Origin: Myrica gale
Taxonomy: Eukaryota > Streptophyta > Magnoliopsida > Fagales > Myricaceae
Direction: 5' to 3'
DNA length: 64,000 nucleotides
Assembly (NCBI GenBank): GCA_963930655.1
Contig: OZ005618.1
Coordinates: forward strand, 21,550,501 to 21,614,500
A program made the position numbers and the translations under genes. Below the pieces are notes generated by a model that saw only the letters and a list, made by a program, of their open reading frames with translations, was not told the DNA's origin and made no database searches. Shown one piece after another: positions 25,655-39,149 of this stretch; the stretch's first letter is position 1, and each line of letters opens with the position of its first letter.

Positions 25655-25865
25655 CGTGGGTGTTCTGATAGTGGGGCCCTGTCTGCATGGGCAATTCGCA
25701 CTAGACCACGAGCGAAAGCTATCAAAAATAGACTGTTTGTTTGTATTTTTGAAAATATTTTATTTTTAATAATTACAAAAAATTGAGATATGTTTTTTTT
25801 ATTGTTATGATAGTGGGGCCCGTGTGCATGGCCAATGGCCAAAGCGCATTAGACCACAAGGGAAA
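25655..25865. repeat. ~60-bp direct repeat pair
   Basis: TGATAGTGGGGCCC...GCATGG-CAAT...GCACTAGACCAC at about 25665-25715 recurs with changes at about 25808-25857, separated by AT-rich DNA. Purpose unknown; possibly the flanks of a past insertion. Confidence 0.7.
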
Positions 25866-26349
25866 GGTACCCTGCAAAAACAAATATACATAGTTTTACG
25901 ACTTTCCAGTTACCTATTTATGCATAGTCTTAGGACTTTCCAGTCACCTATCTAGGATCGACAATAAGACTTTCAATGAAATAATTTAGAACCTGTTTGG
26001 TTAACAAGTATTCTCAGGATTTTTTTTAATCTTCGTAATATAAAAAAATTTACAACTAAACATCATTTTTAACACTACATAAAAATAACTACAACACGCG
26101 TACCAATAAAGTTAACATCACTTAACAATTTTCAAAACACAAAAAATTCTCAAAATATACATAAACCGAACAACCTCTTAGACTTAACTTGGGTTAATGG
26201 ATTCTTGAGGTTATGGTAATTCTCAGCAAAGTCTAGAGTAAGGGGATGTAATTAGTTGTGTGTCGGATTCTACAATTTTTATGTGCTTCCTTGTGTCTAG
26301 GAAGGCTGAAATTAAGAAAAAGGAAATGAGGTAGTACATCTGCACATGG

Positions 26350-26640
26350 TGTGACTTAATTGTAAGACATGTTCGTTTGTAAAAGTATTCTAGAATACAA
26401 ATGTATTCAACAAATTTGCAAAACGAACGTCCAAAATCTCAAAAATTCATACACAAACACCAATACATTTTACACAATTTACAACAACTTTTCACACAAA
26501 CTCCAATAACTTTTCAAAAAAAATAACAAATCTTCTCTCTCTATACTTTTTCACCTAACTCCAATACTTTTTATTAAAAAATTATATCAAATAATCTCTC
26601 TCTACACATTTTTACAAACTCTAACAATAATTAAATATCC
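26350..26640. repeat. Dispersed AT-rich MITE-like repeat
   Basis: The CAC/ACAAACTCCAATA-rich stretch is related, in inverted orientation, to 49925-50290. Ends not determined, so only a repeat relationship is claimed. Confidence 0.5.
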
Positions 26641-27964
26641 TTGTGGTCACGTCCATGTCACGTGGAGGTACTGTAAAATTCGATCCAGTTTATCGTAATC
26701 AATGAGTTAATACGTTAGTTAACTATATTTTGAAACACGAAAAAAAGAATTATTAGCCTATCAAATTATCTATCGAGCTATGAAAAAGATTCAATAGATA
26801 AATGGAAGTCATAAATAAAGATGCAAACTTTCAGCCCCTCATTCTAGACAAGCTGTTCATTCTCTCTAGAATTTCGTCTCCCTTTCCTTACTGCCCACAT
26901 TCCCTCCACCCTCTTCGGCGGTGGAAGGAACTGAACCTCCATAAATCTATGAATTGAGCTATTATAATAAAAAAAACATAAATACATGAAAGTGATCACC
27001 ATTAGGCCATAAGATCTGGGAGCAAATTAATCGGAGCCTCTTGAGCAATTTTCAAACGCTCGAAACTTCGTCCCACCGTGTAAGCACTGAGCCACTGGAA
27101 CACTGATTTGGATGGATGCAACTTAATCTACATGAGTCACACCCCTCACCTCATTGTATGAAATCCTCCATGGAAGTTTAACTCCACGAAGAGTCAAAGT
27201 ATCATGCCGGGCGATCGGCTATGGCTTGGTTACCTCGAAGTACATATTGCAATACACGACACCATAAAACTACCACGCTTCATCAATTTTGTACACAACT
27301 ATATTAGGATATGACACAATTGGGTTAAATCTATGTACCTATATATGTCTTGACATTAATTAGTCTGTTTTGCTTTTGAACTTCCCATAATCTCTCGAGT
27401 CATTAAGGTTCCTTTATTCGAGGGCCAAACTTTAGCCACTCACCAAAACAACCAACATGGAAGGCTACTAAAATTGGAAGAACGAGGGTTGTCTTCTATA
27501 TATTGGGACTAAAAATGACAGATTAACTTCTGGGTCGTGGTTTGGTTGGGTTTGCATTTGTGGATGAAGGGTAAATGATCCTTTCAATTTGAGATGTGAC
27601 AGGCACATTGTGGAGCAAAGATTTTTGGTCGCGCGGGGCCGGCCTCCTGGCCTCAGCTCTTATGTATGTGGTAGGGATCATGTCATGCTCGTATTGATAA
27701 GCATATATATATCATCCCACTAAGAGACATCTAAAAAAGTTTTAGGACCACTCGGACAAAAGGGGGCCAGAATTTCTGACTTGTTGCTAACCCAACTTTT
27801 CCGTAAAGTGCACCCCCCCCCCCCCCGGCATGGTGTTGGTCTCAATCAAGGGTGGAAAGACAAGTGCCCTTGTTAAGGGGATCATGGAACTATGTGATCT
27901 CCAGCCAATTTCCATATGCATGCCTTTTTTTCGTGCAAGTCAAATTGCCAAATTTTCATTTCGT
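26641..27964. other. Intergenic, no gene recognised
   Basis: No coding region with recognisable features. A run of 14 C lies at 27813-27826. Confidence 0.45.
27813..27826. repeat. Run of 14 C
   Basis: Homopolymer in intergenic DNA; length may be unreliable. Confidence 0.9.
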
Positions 27965-28325
27965 ACAAGAAAATATACTTTTCCCTCATTAATTGTAGGA
28001 TTTTTATACTTTACATATTTATTTATCAATTCTGTTACATTTCACCTTTCAACTGTTAAATTTATATACTTTGCATTATGTGTTGATAATTTAGACGAAA
28101 ATTAATATTTTTAAATGATAAATTGACAAATTTACGCTCACAAAATATTACTGTCTAAAAATATGTGAGGATAGAATCTAATTTTCTAGTGACGAAATAT
28201 TAACTTCATAAGGTGCAAAGTGTACAAGATCACGATAAGTGAAATATTTGTAACGGAATTGATAGTTAGAGATGCAAAGTGTTAAGACTTTCATAATTAA
28301 TAGGTAAAAAATATATTTAACCCTT
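27965..28325. mobile_element. Palindromic MITE of the 8459 family
   Basis: Inverted arms: ACTTT-C-CTCATTAATTGTAGG at the left and CATAATTAATAGG-AAAAA at the right, with TACTTTGCAT / ATGCAAAGT inside, resembling the 8459-8758 element. Boundaries approximate. Confidence 0.5.
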
Positions 28326-29785
28326 AACTAATATAATTTCTCTTAGCATAATTTTGATCGATAAGTGGGTATATTTTTATAATATAATTAAATTTTTAAT
28401 AAGAGATTGTCAATTGAAATGCAAGACTCAAATTAGGTTATAATTTTTTTTCTAAATAGGTGATCATCAAATATATGATTTTTATTATTAGAAAAGTATA
28501 TGGACCTTTGGTCTAAGTGAGATTAAAGCAATATATTTTTTATTAATAAATTTTCGTATATGGTACGTAACCAAAAACCCTGAATCGTCTTTGGAAATCT
28601 AAGCCATTTTTTAATTTTTAAATGTTGTTTAATTTTTTTAATATCTAAGCTATTTTTAAATTTAAAAGTGTAGCTCTTTCCGGACCTTGCGGCTTGCTGC
28701 ACGAATTTAGATGTTTAGGCGCATGTAAACACAGAAAATATTCTTTATTAACAGAACTTTCCTCATCTGTTTGGCAGATTTTCTTTATAGATAAAGTGAG
28801 CTCACAAGACTCAAATCTCAGCTCTTTGCTGCAGATTATAATTTCTTTATCTTTTCTATTTAAGAAAAAATCACTTGTGTCCCCAAATTATGAGATCAAT
28901 ATTATTTTAGAGTCAAAACTATTAAATTTATCACATTGAACTTTGAAATTATCAAAATTCATCATTGTTTGCCTTTTTAAAAAGATATGATGATTAAAAT
29001 TGTGTCACATATGTTATAAATGAGTAATGTGATATAATTTTGAAGATAAGATCTAATTACTCGAAGGTCCACGATGATAAATTTCAATAGTTTGATGGCT
29101 CAACGTGAAGAACTTGGTAGTTCATAACTTCAAAGTGACATTTTACGGCAAAGTGAAGTTTCTCTTTTCTATTTTTTACTTCGAGAAAAATATGCATAAG
29201 CCACACAAAAATAACAAAAAAGAGAAATAAAATTTTCCGGGTCTAATCACAATACAAACTCCGGATGCATGTCTAGTCACACGATAAACTCTGAATATAC
29301 ATCATTTAAGTCGCAAATTTTGTTGTTGTGAGAAGTCGAATTTGAATTGATCACGGATAGTATTTCTCACAAACTCATTCATCCATATTACTAGAAAGTA
29401 GAATTTAAACAAGAGGAAATTTAGAATTCTAATTCTCATATTTTCATTATCTGTAGGATAATTTTTTTTTTGTATGGGATGTAAATTTTCCCTCTCTAAT
29501 TAAGAAGTCAGAAAGCTTTATGGAAATAAGAAAAGGGAATGTGATTTTTTTTTATTGTTTTCCTTGGACACTGACTACTTTGACTACCCCTGATTTACGC
29601 CCCCTATTTCTGTTTATCAATTTATTATTTTATATTTATATCTAAATTATTGGTGTTTTCCTAAGTGGACATTCGAAGTTGTCATGCAATTGGCCATCCT
29701 TCCCTGATTGTTGACTGCTTGACATATAAGCCTCAAATAAACGCATTCTTTTTTTTCACATTTTCTCTCCATCCAAACACGGAAA
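28326..29785. other. Intergenic upstream of PRAF
   Basis: Very AT-rich. A weak inverted arrangement at about 28870-29160 may be another decayed MITE. No gene seen. Confidence 0.4.
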
Positions 29786-29792
29786 TAAAGTG

Positions 29793-29799
29793 TATATAA
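29793..29799 (+). promoter_or_regulatory. Likely TATA box of PRAF
   Basis: TATATAA followed by AGAGAAGG, about 800 bp upstream of the PRAF start codon and just ahead of a pyrimidine-rich leader (CTCTCT stretches at 30000-30150), as usual for plant promoters. Transcription would start near 29825. Confidence 0.5.
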
Positions 29800-30356
29800 A
29801 GAGAAGGAAAAACTTTCCCGAGAAAAGAGGAAGTGTCAAATTGGAAAATTCAGATAGCTATTATGGGCATTATCCTACGCGCCTCCACTTTTTTCATTTT
29901 TCTTTCTCTTCTTTTTGTTAATTCAACAGTGACCTTTTCTTTTCTTCTACTGCGACACTACTATTTGTCTTCTCAGCCTACAGCAATTTTCTACTTTTAT
30001 AATTCCTCTCTCTCTTTCTCATCTCGTAGTTAAAGCTATGTCTCTCTAGGTTCTCTCTCTTCTGCAACTGAGAGAATCAATCAGATCATATAGTTTCCTA
30101 GATTTTCTCACTCTCTCCCGCACTTTCTCGCCCCGATTCTCTCTTTCAGACAAACCGGCACGCGAAGGCGCTCGCACACTCACGGTTGCAGACACGCCTC
30201 GAGCTCGGGGACCTCTCGATCACCGAAATCCAGCGGAGCTTTACCCTCTCGTTCTTCGATCGACTCTCTTCCATCACCAAACAGCTGCTCTTCTTACAGA
30301 CTTCACTTCACTTCGCAGCCCTCACTGGACGAACTGAACTCATTGGAAGCACGGGT

Positions 30357-30579
30357 ATGATACGGTTAGTGTAGCTAGTTATGGAACCGTAACTGGCGAA
30401 TTCGAGCGGAACTGAGTGTGGATGAATGCTTGATTCGAGGCTCGGTGGGGGGTTTAGGGCTGAGTGAGTGTATTAATTTGGGGGTGAGTTGGCGAAGGAA
30501 GGTGTTGGTGGATGAAATTGGTGAATGGAACGATTCGGTTTTGAGAATGGGCAAGTCAGAAATTGGGGGTGTTGTTTAG
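30357..30579 (+). promoter_or_regulatory. Short upstream ORFs in the PRAF leader
   Basis: Several ATGs precede the main start, each closed quickly by a stop: 30357 (MIRLV), 30379 (MEP), one near 30423, and 30547-30579 (MGKSEIGGVV), the last ending 18 bp before the main ATG. They reduce translation only if this stretch is in the mature leader, which cDNA would have to show. Confidence 0.5.
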
Positions 30580-30597
30580 GTCTTCGGTTTTTGCTTG

Positions 30598-33500
30598 ATG
30601 TCGCGGACGGATAGGATGGCTTCGGATCTTAGCAGGACTGGCCCCGTGGAAAGGGACACTGAGCAGGTATTCGTTTTCCTTCGTTTCTTGGATATGTTCG
30701 TTTATTCTTTCTGTTCAGTGTGTTACATTCAAGAATTGGTTAAGTTTTAGCTTATAATCGCATGGAAACACTTTGAGTTTTTCTTTTTGGTCGAAATTTG
30801 AGGTTATTGGTTTGGTTGTGCGAACTGTTAATTTGGATTGTTTAGGTTGCTTTCCGCGATGATATTCATACTATATCTTTTTGGGGATCATATGGGTTTC
30901 TAATAATGTTGGTACAGTTATTTGAAGAGTTGGGTTGTTTAGCTCTACTTGTGGGAGCTTTAAATTAATCGCATACTATGCAGTCTGGCTTGTCAGGGTA
31001 GCATCGTTCATGAGAGATTTTTAGTGGTGGGTTTAGAGTAAGTTGTTTGAATTGACTAAATGTCCTTCGTACGAATGATTTTTCAAGTTGTCAGAATGGA
31101 CTGAAAGATGACCTGTTTTGGGTAGGTTTCTGCAAATGATTTCCTGTTTGACTTACTAGTTATCCATCCTGCCATTTCAATGCCAGTTTATTAAAGAATA
31201 TTGACACTCAGAAAGTTGACAGCTGAACTAGATAACACTGAAGAAGATATTAATGTGTGCATTCACAATCTGTGTTTCAGCTTATGGAGATGTGTTTAAA
31301 GAGTCAATCAACTGATCTGTGTCACCTTTATACATGATAAAGTGTGCTAATTTAGGCTAGATACCTGAATAAGGATTCTGAGCACCATTATAATAGCATA
31401 ATGTGGTAGAATCGATCAAGTTCCCTCTAAGAAAACCAAAAGAACAAGGATATATGATGATCCTGTCTAGCTTACGCACTGCGTTGCTGCCAATCTTCTG
31501 AGCTGATCCCAATCTCTACCCTAGAGGGGTAGATAGGACGTGGATTAGATGATCCATATCAGTATGTAAGGGATTTTGTTTCTTTTTACCTTTGTAATTA
31601 TTGAGTCTAGCGTATTTGCTTAGACGCAACTTCTAGGTAGTGCTACCTCGCTGATCGAGATGAGATAACCAAGCTTGATGGCTCTCTTCAAAGTGGGTAT
31701 ACAGAGCCAGAAGCACTTTGGAATATTTTCTGTGTGTGTTACTAGGCATTAGGTGACAGGTTGATTAATGGAGAGCTCTGTAAAATCTGAATAGCATGCT
31801 TGTCAGTTCCCCCCCCCCCCCCTTAAAATCTCTACAACTTCTTTATTTTCTTCTGATCCAGTTGAATATGCTGTTTCACTTTTGTCTTCACTTGATACTG
31901 ATTTCTGTTCTATTTACTGCTTGCAAATGTGCTGAATAAGCGTAATTTAGGTTCTTGGGTGATGTTTTTGACAGGCCATTACTGCTCTGAAGAAAGGAGC
32001 ATACTTGCTTAAGTATGGCAGAAGGGGGAAGCCCAAGTTTTGTCCATTCCGGCTTTCCAATGTAAGCTTGACCTTTTTCCACTGCTCTGCATATGGTGTA
32101 TGTCTCTGTGTATGGTCCTGTAAATCAAACCGTACATATTCATATTAACTTGGTGCATAATATTAAGTTCTTTTTGTATTGTCATTTAAGCCCCTAGCCA
32201 CACATATACATTCAGGAGAGACTATCTCCAGCTGTAGTTGCTTCGGCTGGGAAGAAAGACGATGACAGATTGGCTTTGTTTATAGTGAATCATTTTTATA
32301 GAAGTACAATAAGTAGGCATTATTAGCAAAGCACTTGCTAATATCGATGGAGAAGAGCAGATTTATCTTCTGGTGTTTTGTTTACTATGGTAGTGAACAC
32401 CAAAATACAAACAGATACACATACAGAAGGTAGCAACGCAAATAGTTTGACAGAACGATATCTACAGATTGATTGTCTGTCTGTGAACAATGAAGGGAGT
32501 TATGACACTTGTTTTGGGGGCAAATTACTAATGATGTGGTAGTTTGAGGGTGGTAAAGTTTGTGTTATGTAATTTCCACCAAATGCATTCTAACCTTATT
32601 TGAACCTATCATGTCTGATAAACAATTAATATAATTTGCCTGTATCACTCCTATTCAACGAATTCATTCGTTAATGGTAGTTTATTAACTTATATAACTT
32701 TAAATGTGAAAGGCATGTAAAGTTGGTTTAGATTTGTTTATCTATAAACAGTAGTTATATTTGTTTTTGGTGCAATTAATTGCCCAATGAGGGTTTTGCT
32801 AAGGAAAGTTACTTGTTTGATTTTCTTATTGCTTTCAGGATGAGTCTGTTCTAATATGGTTCTCAGGGAAAGAGGAGAAGCATCTCAAACTGAGCCACGT
32901 GTCTAGAATTATCTCTGGGCAGCGCACTGTAAGTTTCTTTGTAGGAGCATGGTATCATGTCTGTGGGTGTGTTGCTATGGTGTTAGGAGATTGTAATTGC
33001 ATGTCTTCAGTGGTATGATTATGTAAAAAAAGACATGCTTTTGTCTTTATTCAAATTGCTTTTTCATCTTCCCTTCTCCGTCGTAGGGAGCATTATTTGT
33101 GGAATTAAGTCTATTTGTACAAACTATTTTTTGACTAATATCCTTTTTTTTTTTGTGTGAATTAACTTACATATTTGAAGTGCAAAACATTGTCCCTGTT
33201 CGCCTGTCTTGCCTGAATTGAATGGGGAAACAACTAAATCCAAGTTACCATGAATTTTTTAAATTATAATCTCCTCTAAATTTGACAGCCAATTTCTATT
33301 CCAATCTAGCATTTCGCTGGTATATTTTTCACTTGACTATTTTTTATACACTCAGTCTGTCTTTCACTAAGAGGTTTCTTTGCCATGGATGTTATATCTG
33401 TATATTAATTGCAGTTTGTGTTGAATCTGTTGGTGTATGGCTACTGATAGGGTTCCGCTGCTAAGTCATTAACCGAAGATGTTCTGTAGGTCTAGATTCG

Positions 33501-36500
33501 CTCATAACCATGATTTGTAATAGTTGTCATTTTTTTTGCCTCTTTTCTTTCTCAGTTACATATAGTGATGTTGGTGAGACTGATGGTCTCATTGTTTTGT
33601 TTGTGGGTGTCTGCGTGTGTGCCAATTTGTGCTGTACGCTATTTGCGAGTTCATGCCTTGGCTTTCACCTTCCATGGTGGCCTGATTTTGTGTCATGAAG
33701 TTTTTCTGCTCTGTACTAATTAAGCATGTTGTAATTTGTTTGCAGCCGATCTTTCAAAGGTATCCACGCCCTGAAAAGGAGTATCAGTCATTTTCACTCA
33801 TATACAATGACAGATCACTTGATTTGGTAAGAATTTTCTTTGTATTATTTACTTCCTTCCTTCCTTTCTTATTGCTATTGGTATTATTTTGTGGTGGTGG
33901 TTCTCCAGCATAGCCTCTCTTGCTTAGCTATATCGGATTGCTGTTAAGATTGTTGAAGTGTTTTGTAATTTGGTGATCTGATCTCTGATTCTCTGAACCA
34001 GATTTGCAAGGATAAAGATGAAGCTGAGGTATGGTTTAGTGGTCTAAAAGCACTAATTTCCCGTTGTCATCACCGCAAATGGAGAACAGAATCTAGGAGT
34101 GATGGAATTCCTTCTGAAGCTAATAGTCCTAGAACATACACACGAAGAAGTTCTCCAATGAATTCTCCATTTGGTAGTAACGAGAGTCTGCAGAAGGTAT
34201 GATTATCTTGTTTCATAGCCTCTTCCGTTTTGAATTGTAAATGTAGGCTACTGAAATTTCCTTGTGCTTAATTCAGGATAGTGGAGATCACCTTCGCCTT
34301 CATAGTCCATATGAAAGCCCCCCGAAGAATGGTCTGGATAAAGCATTATCGGATGTGATATTGTATGCAGTTCCTCCCAAAGGTTTCTTTCCTTCAGATT
34401 CTGCTAGTGGTTCAGTACATTCATTGTCGTCAGGAGGCTCGGATAGCGTACATGGCCACATGAAGGCAATGGCGATGGATGCTTTTAGAGTAAGTCTGTC
34501 GAGTGCTGTTAGCTCATCAAGCCAAGGTTCCGGTCATGATGATGGTGATGCCCTGGGGGATGTTTTTGTTTGGGGGGAAGGCATAGGGGACGGTGTTTTG
34601 GGTGGTGGACCTCATAGACTTGGAAGTGGTTTTGGTGTCAAAATGGATTCTTTATTGCCTAAAGCTTTAGAATCTGCGGTGGTCCTTGATGTCCAAAACA
34701 TTGCCTGTGGTGGTCGACACGCTGCCTTAGTAAGCAAGCAAGGTGAGATTTTCTCCTGGGGGGAGGAATCTGGAGGCAGGCTGGGGCATGGAGTAGATGC
34801 TGATGTGATGCATCCAAAGCTAATTGATGCCCTAAGTAATATGAACATTGAACTTGTAGCTTGTGGTGAGTACCATACATGTGCTGTAACATTTTCTGGT
34901 GATTTGTACACGTGGGGTGACGGAACTTTCAACTTTGGTCTTCTTGGACATGGAAATGAGGTGAGCCACTGGGTCCCAAAGAGAGTAAATGGACCCTTAG
35001 AGGGAATACATGTCTCATCTATCTCTTGCGGACCCTGGCACACTGCTGTTGTAACCTCTGCTGGCCAATTGTATACTTTTGGTGATGGCACGTTCGGTGT
35101 TCTGGGCCATGGAGATCGGTCAAGTGTTTCGATACCGAGGGAAGTGGAATCGCTGAAGGGACTCCGCACTGTCCGAGCAGCTTGTGGTGTTTGGCATACT
35201 GCTGCAGTGGTAGAAGTCATGGTGGGCAATTCTAGTTCCAGCAACTGCTCTTCAGGAAAGCTGTTCACTTGGGGAGATGGGGATAAAGGTCGACTTGGGC
35301 ACGGTGATAAGGAAGCTAAACTTGTGCCTACATGTGTTGCTGCTCTTGTTGAACCGAACTTTTGTCGAGTTGCCTGTGGACATAGTCTGACTGTCGCCCT
35401 TACAACCTCAGGCCATGTCTATACAATGGGTAGTCCTGTTTATGGCCAGTTAGGGAGTCTGCAGGCTGATGGAAAACTCCCTACTCGTGTTGAAGGAAAG
35501 CTCTCCAAAAGTTTTGTGGAGGAAATAGCTTGTGGTGCTTATCATGTCGCAGTTTTAACTTCAAGAACTGAAGTCTATACTTGGGGCAAGGGTGCAAATG
35601 GTCGTTTAGGTCATGGTGATATCGATGATAGAAATTCCCCAACGTTAGTAGAAGCTCTGAGAGATAAGCAAGTCAAAAGTATTGCCTGTGGTACTAATTT
35701 TACTGCGGCTATATGCCTGCACAAGTGGGTCTCAGGTGTTGACCAGTCTATGTGTTCTGGCTGTCGCCTGCCATTTAATTTTAAAAGAAAACGTCACAAC
35801 TGTTACAATTGCGGACTCGTTTTTTGTCATTCCTGCAGCACTAAGAAGTCTCTTAAGGCTTCTATGGCACCAAATCCTAACAAACCTTACCGTGTCTGTG
35901 ATAACTGTTTCAATAAGCTAAGGAAAGCTATTGAAGGTGATGGTTCATCTCAGTCTTCCGTGAGCAGAAGAGGAAACATCAATCAAGGGTCACTTGAGGT
36001 CATTGAGAAAGAAGAGAAGTTGGATTCCAGATCTCGTGCACAACTTGCTAGATTTTCTTCAATGGAATCCTTTAAGCAAGTGGAAAGCCGATCTTCTAAG
36101 AAAAACAAGAAACTAGAATTTAACAGCAGTCGGGTCTCACCTATTCCAAATGGAGTTTCCCAGTGGGGAGCACGTAATATTTCTAAATCTTTTAATCCAG
36201 TGTTTGGGTCATCCAAGAAATTTTTCTCAGCTTCTGTTCCTGGATCAAGAATTGTTTCTCGGGCAACATCTCCGATATCAAGGCGGCCCAGCCCACCTCG
36301 TTCGACTACACCAACCCCTACTCTGGGAGGACTTACCTCACCAAAGATTGTTGTGGATGATACTAAAGGAACGAACGATAGCCTCAGCCAGGAAGTTGTT
36401 AAATTAAGGACACAGGTGGACAATTCTCCCTGATTTTCAGTCAACACTTGTTTATGTTGCTCGTTTACTCTCAGTAACTACCTTATTTTCACCCACGGAA

Positions 36501-38936
36501 TTTTTGATCTCATGGGGATGGATATTGGACTTGCAGGTGACAAATTAAAGAAAGCACTACCACTAAGTTCCAACAAAATCTATTTCCTTCATGATTTTGA
36601 AACTTTAAACTAGAGTTTGAATTTAGTTCCTCTGTCATCAATTTGATTTATCCTATGACTGAGCTATCATTTGTCTGTGAAAAGCGTGGGCAAGCATGAA
36701 ATGTAACTTGGCCTGATCGGAATCAGGAACAAAGTAGAATTGAAGCCACCCGTGAGGCTGCTAGGCCCTAGACTAAGAAAGAGTAGACAGTTCTATATGA
36801 TGTCAAGTAAACTGTAACATGGAGGTGCAAAGCTTGCATTTTAATTGTGGTTCTAAACTCTTCCTTTTCAGTTTGTGGACATGGTTGCAACTGCCATGTC
36901 TCAACTGAGAGACAAGGTATCATCCTATCAGATATTCTGACCCTCAATATCTAGATACCTGGATCTCACTATACTGTGTCTTTGTGAGTATGCTTCCAAA
37001 TTTCCCTCCCATTATGTTGAACCAAAGATTTACTCCATACTAAAGGCCAACACTGGGCTAGAAGGGCCACGTTGTTGGTGGTTTGTCCCTATTTCGAATA
37101 TATATGGTGCAATTATACATGAGTGAACATTTGTTTTTGTGTAATAAAATGACAAGTTGAATGAGGAGAAACGTAGAACGAAGAAAATTATGACTGTTTA
37201 TAAATGTTTTCCTTGTTAGGATACAAGTGCATAACAGTGTCGTGATTCTCCAAATTTCTCGGGCAATTGAAGCTAAAACGTTCATAAGTATTTCAATAAG
37301 TGTACACCACAGCATGAGTTTGAGTACTGAATTTTTGACAAAGTTAAAGTGTGCAAATTGTACTGATTGAAAAAAGCGATTACTTTTTGAGATTATCATT
37401 GAAATGATCCTTGGTGTAAGGAACTGATTTTAGGCTTTTATGTCCGTGAAAAAATTGTAGTTGAGATGTCCGGCTTACAATAACTTTAAATTCCTCTTTT
37501 TTTTTTTTTTTTTTTTCTAGATTTAAATTCCTCTTTCATTAACCTAATGCTTGGTCATTGTGTATTTGTCTAAATTGCCTCACCAATCTTTATCTCTCAG
37601 GTGGAAAATCTCACGCGAAAAGCCCAACTTCAAGAAATTGAACTGGAAAGAACAACTAAACAGCTAAAGGAAGCAATTGCAAGTGCGGAGGAGGAAGCTT
37701 TAAGATGCAAAACAGCAAAGGAAGTCATCATGTCGCTTACTGCCCAGGTAAAAGATGGATATCAATGTGCATTCATACAATAATGTTTGGAGTTCTTTTT
37801 TGGGATTTACCTGTCAATGAAATCTAGAAGTAGTTATAATCCCTACTTTATGCGGTTGAAGAGTAGAAATGAATGGTTCACGTGCCATGATGTTGAATTT
37901 TAGTTCTAACCACTCACCAAGAAGTTTGCTCAGGTTGCATCTAGGACTAGATCCCATAAGCTTGTCAGACAACTTATATTAATTTGTTGGAGTTAGTATT
38001 ATTTGTGCTTTATTGGTGGTGAAAAACACTTTTGTCTTTCTTATGCTGAACAGTTGAAGGACATGGCTGAAAGGTTACCTCTGGGAGCTGCTCGGAATAC
38101 CAAATCGCCATCTCTTTCTTCCTTGGGATCCAGTCCTGCTTCTAATGAAGTCTCTAATGCTGCTATTGAGCGAATGAATGGTCAATCAACACTGCAAGAA
38201 CAAGACTCAAATGCTTCAAACAGCCAGTTACTTTCTAATGGATTAAGCACCAATAGTAACCGTAGTTTAGTTCACACCAAACAATTACATTCAGATCTGA
38301 CAACTAGAAATGGAAGCAGAATGAGAGATGGTGAATCTCGTGTTGACACTGAATGGGTTGAGCAAGATGAGCCTGGTGTATATATCACACTCACATCCCT
38401 ACCAGGAGGTGTCAAGGATCTTAAACGAGTTCGGTTCAGGTACATTATTTCAGACCATTTTTCTTTTCATTTAAACAAAGATGCAAATATATTTCTGATA
38501 GACCCAGATGTCAAACATCTATTATGCAATGGTCGTATTTCATCTCTTTCCAAGTCTAGAGAACTAGTGTCCTCTTTCTGATCTTGGGTACAAGAGGTCG
38601 GAACTTGGTAGGAGCTACCAAAGAGCCCTTTCTTTTGTTCCCCCACTTATATTGAGTCATGTTTTGCCTTGCTGTCAATGCCCCCTGGAGTATGAGGAGG
38701 TTAATAATTTATTACAAACACCTGCATTGAGTTCTCAGAATTGACCATATCATGATCTTTCACCTGGCTTAAATATAAACATTTCTTTTAATGGTGGGTG
38801 CAGTCGGAAGCGGTTTAGTGAGAAACAAGCAGAACAATGGTGGGCAGAGAACAGGGCAAGAGTATATGAACAATACAATGTACGCATGATTGACAAGTCG
38901 AGTGTTGGCTTGGGAAGCGAGGACTTGACTCATTGA
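30598..38936 (+). CDS. PRAF: PRAF-type PH/RCC1/FYVE/BRX protein, nine exons, 1108 aa
   Basis: Exons: 30598-30666, 31975-32061, 32839-32928, 33746-33826, 34002-34196, 34277-36415, 37601-37747, 38054-38439, 38804-38936; all junctions keep frame with GT-AG sites, and 1108 aa matches the family (about 1100). Domains: PH about 24-135 (starts [20 protein letters not shown]), RCC1 beta-propeller about 265-650 (repeated HGD, ACG-HT, TWG motifs), FYVE-type zinc finger about 655-722 ([18 protein letters not shown]), coiled coil about 888-950 ([20 protein letters not shown]), BRX domain about 1037-1092 ([20 protein letters not shown]), ending SEDLTH. Family members bind phosphoinositides through PH/FYVE; the RCC1 part of Arabidopsis PRAF1 was reported to act as a Rab nucleotide exchange factor, and the BRX domain mediates protein interaction. 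Likely membrane-associated. The start codon follows several upstream ATGs. Confidence 0.97.
31809..31822. repeat. Run of 14 C in PRAF intron 1
   Basis: Homopolymer in the 1.3-kb first intron; length may be unreliable in sequencing. Confidence 0.9.
36872..36916 (+). other. Candidate 45-nt in-frame cassette exon of PRAF
   Basis: In the 1.2-kb intron between exons 6 and 7, the block [15 protein letters not shown] is bounded by a strong acceptor (CCTTTTCAG) and a donor (AAG|GTATCA). It is exactly 15 codons, in phase with both neighbours, and has no stop. It would extend the start of the coiled-coil region. Confidence 0.45.
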
Positions 38937-39149
38937 GAGAGACCATATATGGTAGTAATCATCTGTAAATGAAATGATGATATTGTCCAAATTACAGGTT
39001 GACTTACTGAGAGATCATACTAATTGATTAAATTTGGCTTCCGGCTGTTGTCCAAGTTTGAGTGAAGCAAGGTTTGGTATAAGGAGAGAATTAGAAGGGT
39101 TTGATTTGTTTTTGTGTTTCCGAATTTTTTGGCATTTTTTCAACTTGAT

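Noticed and set aside
34612-35268. 218-residue open frame antisense to PRAF exon 6
   Set aside because: Shadow of the RCC1-coding sequence; no independent support.
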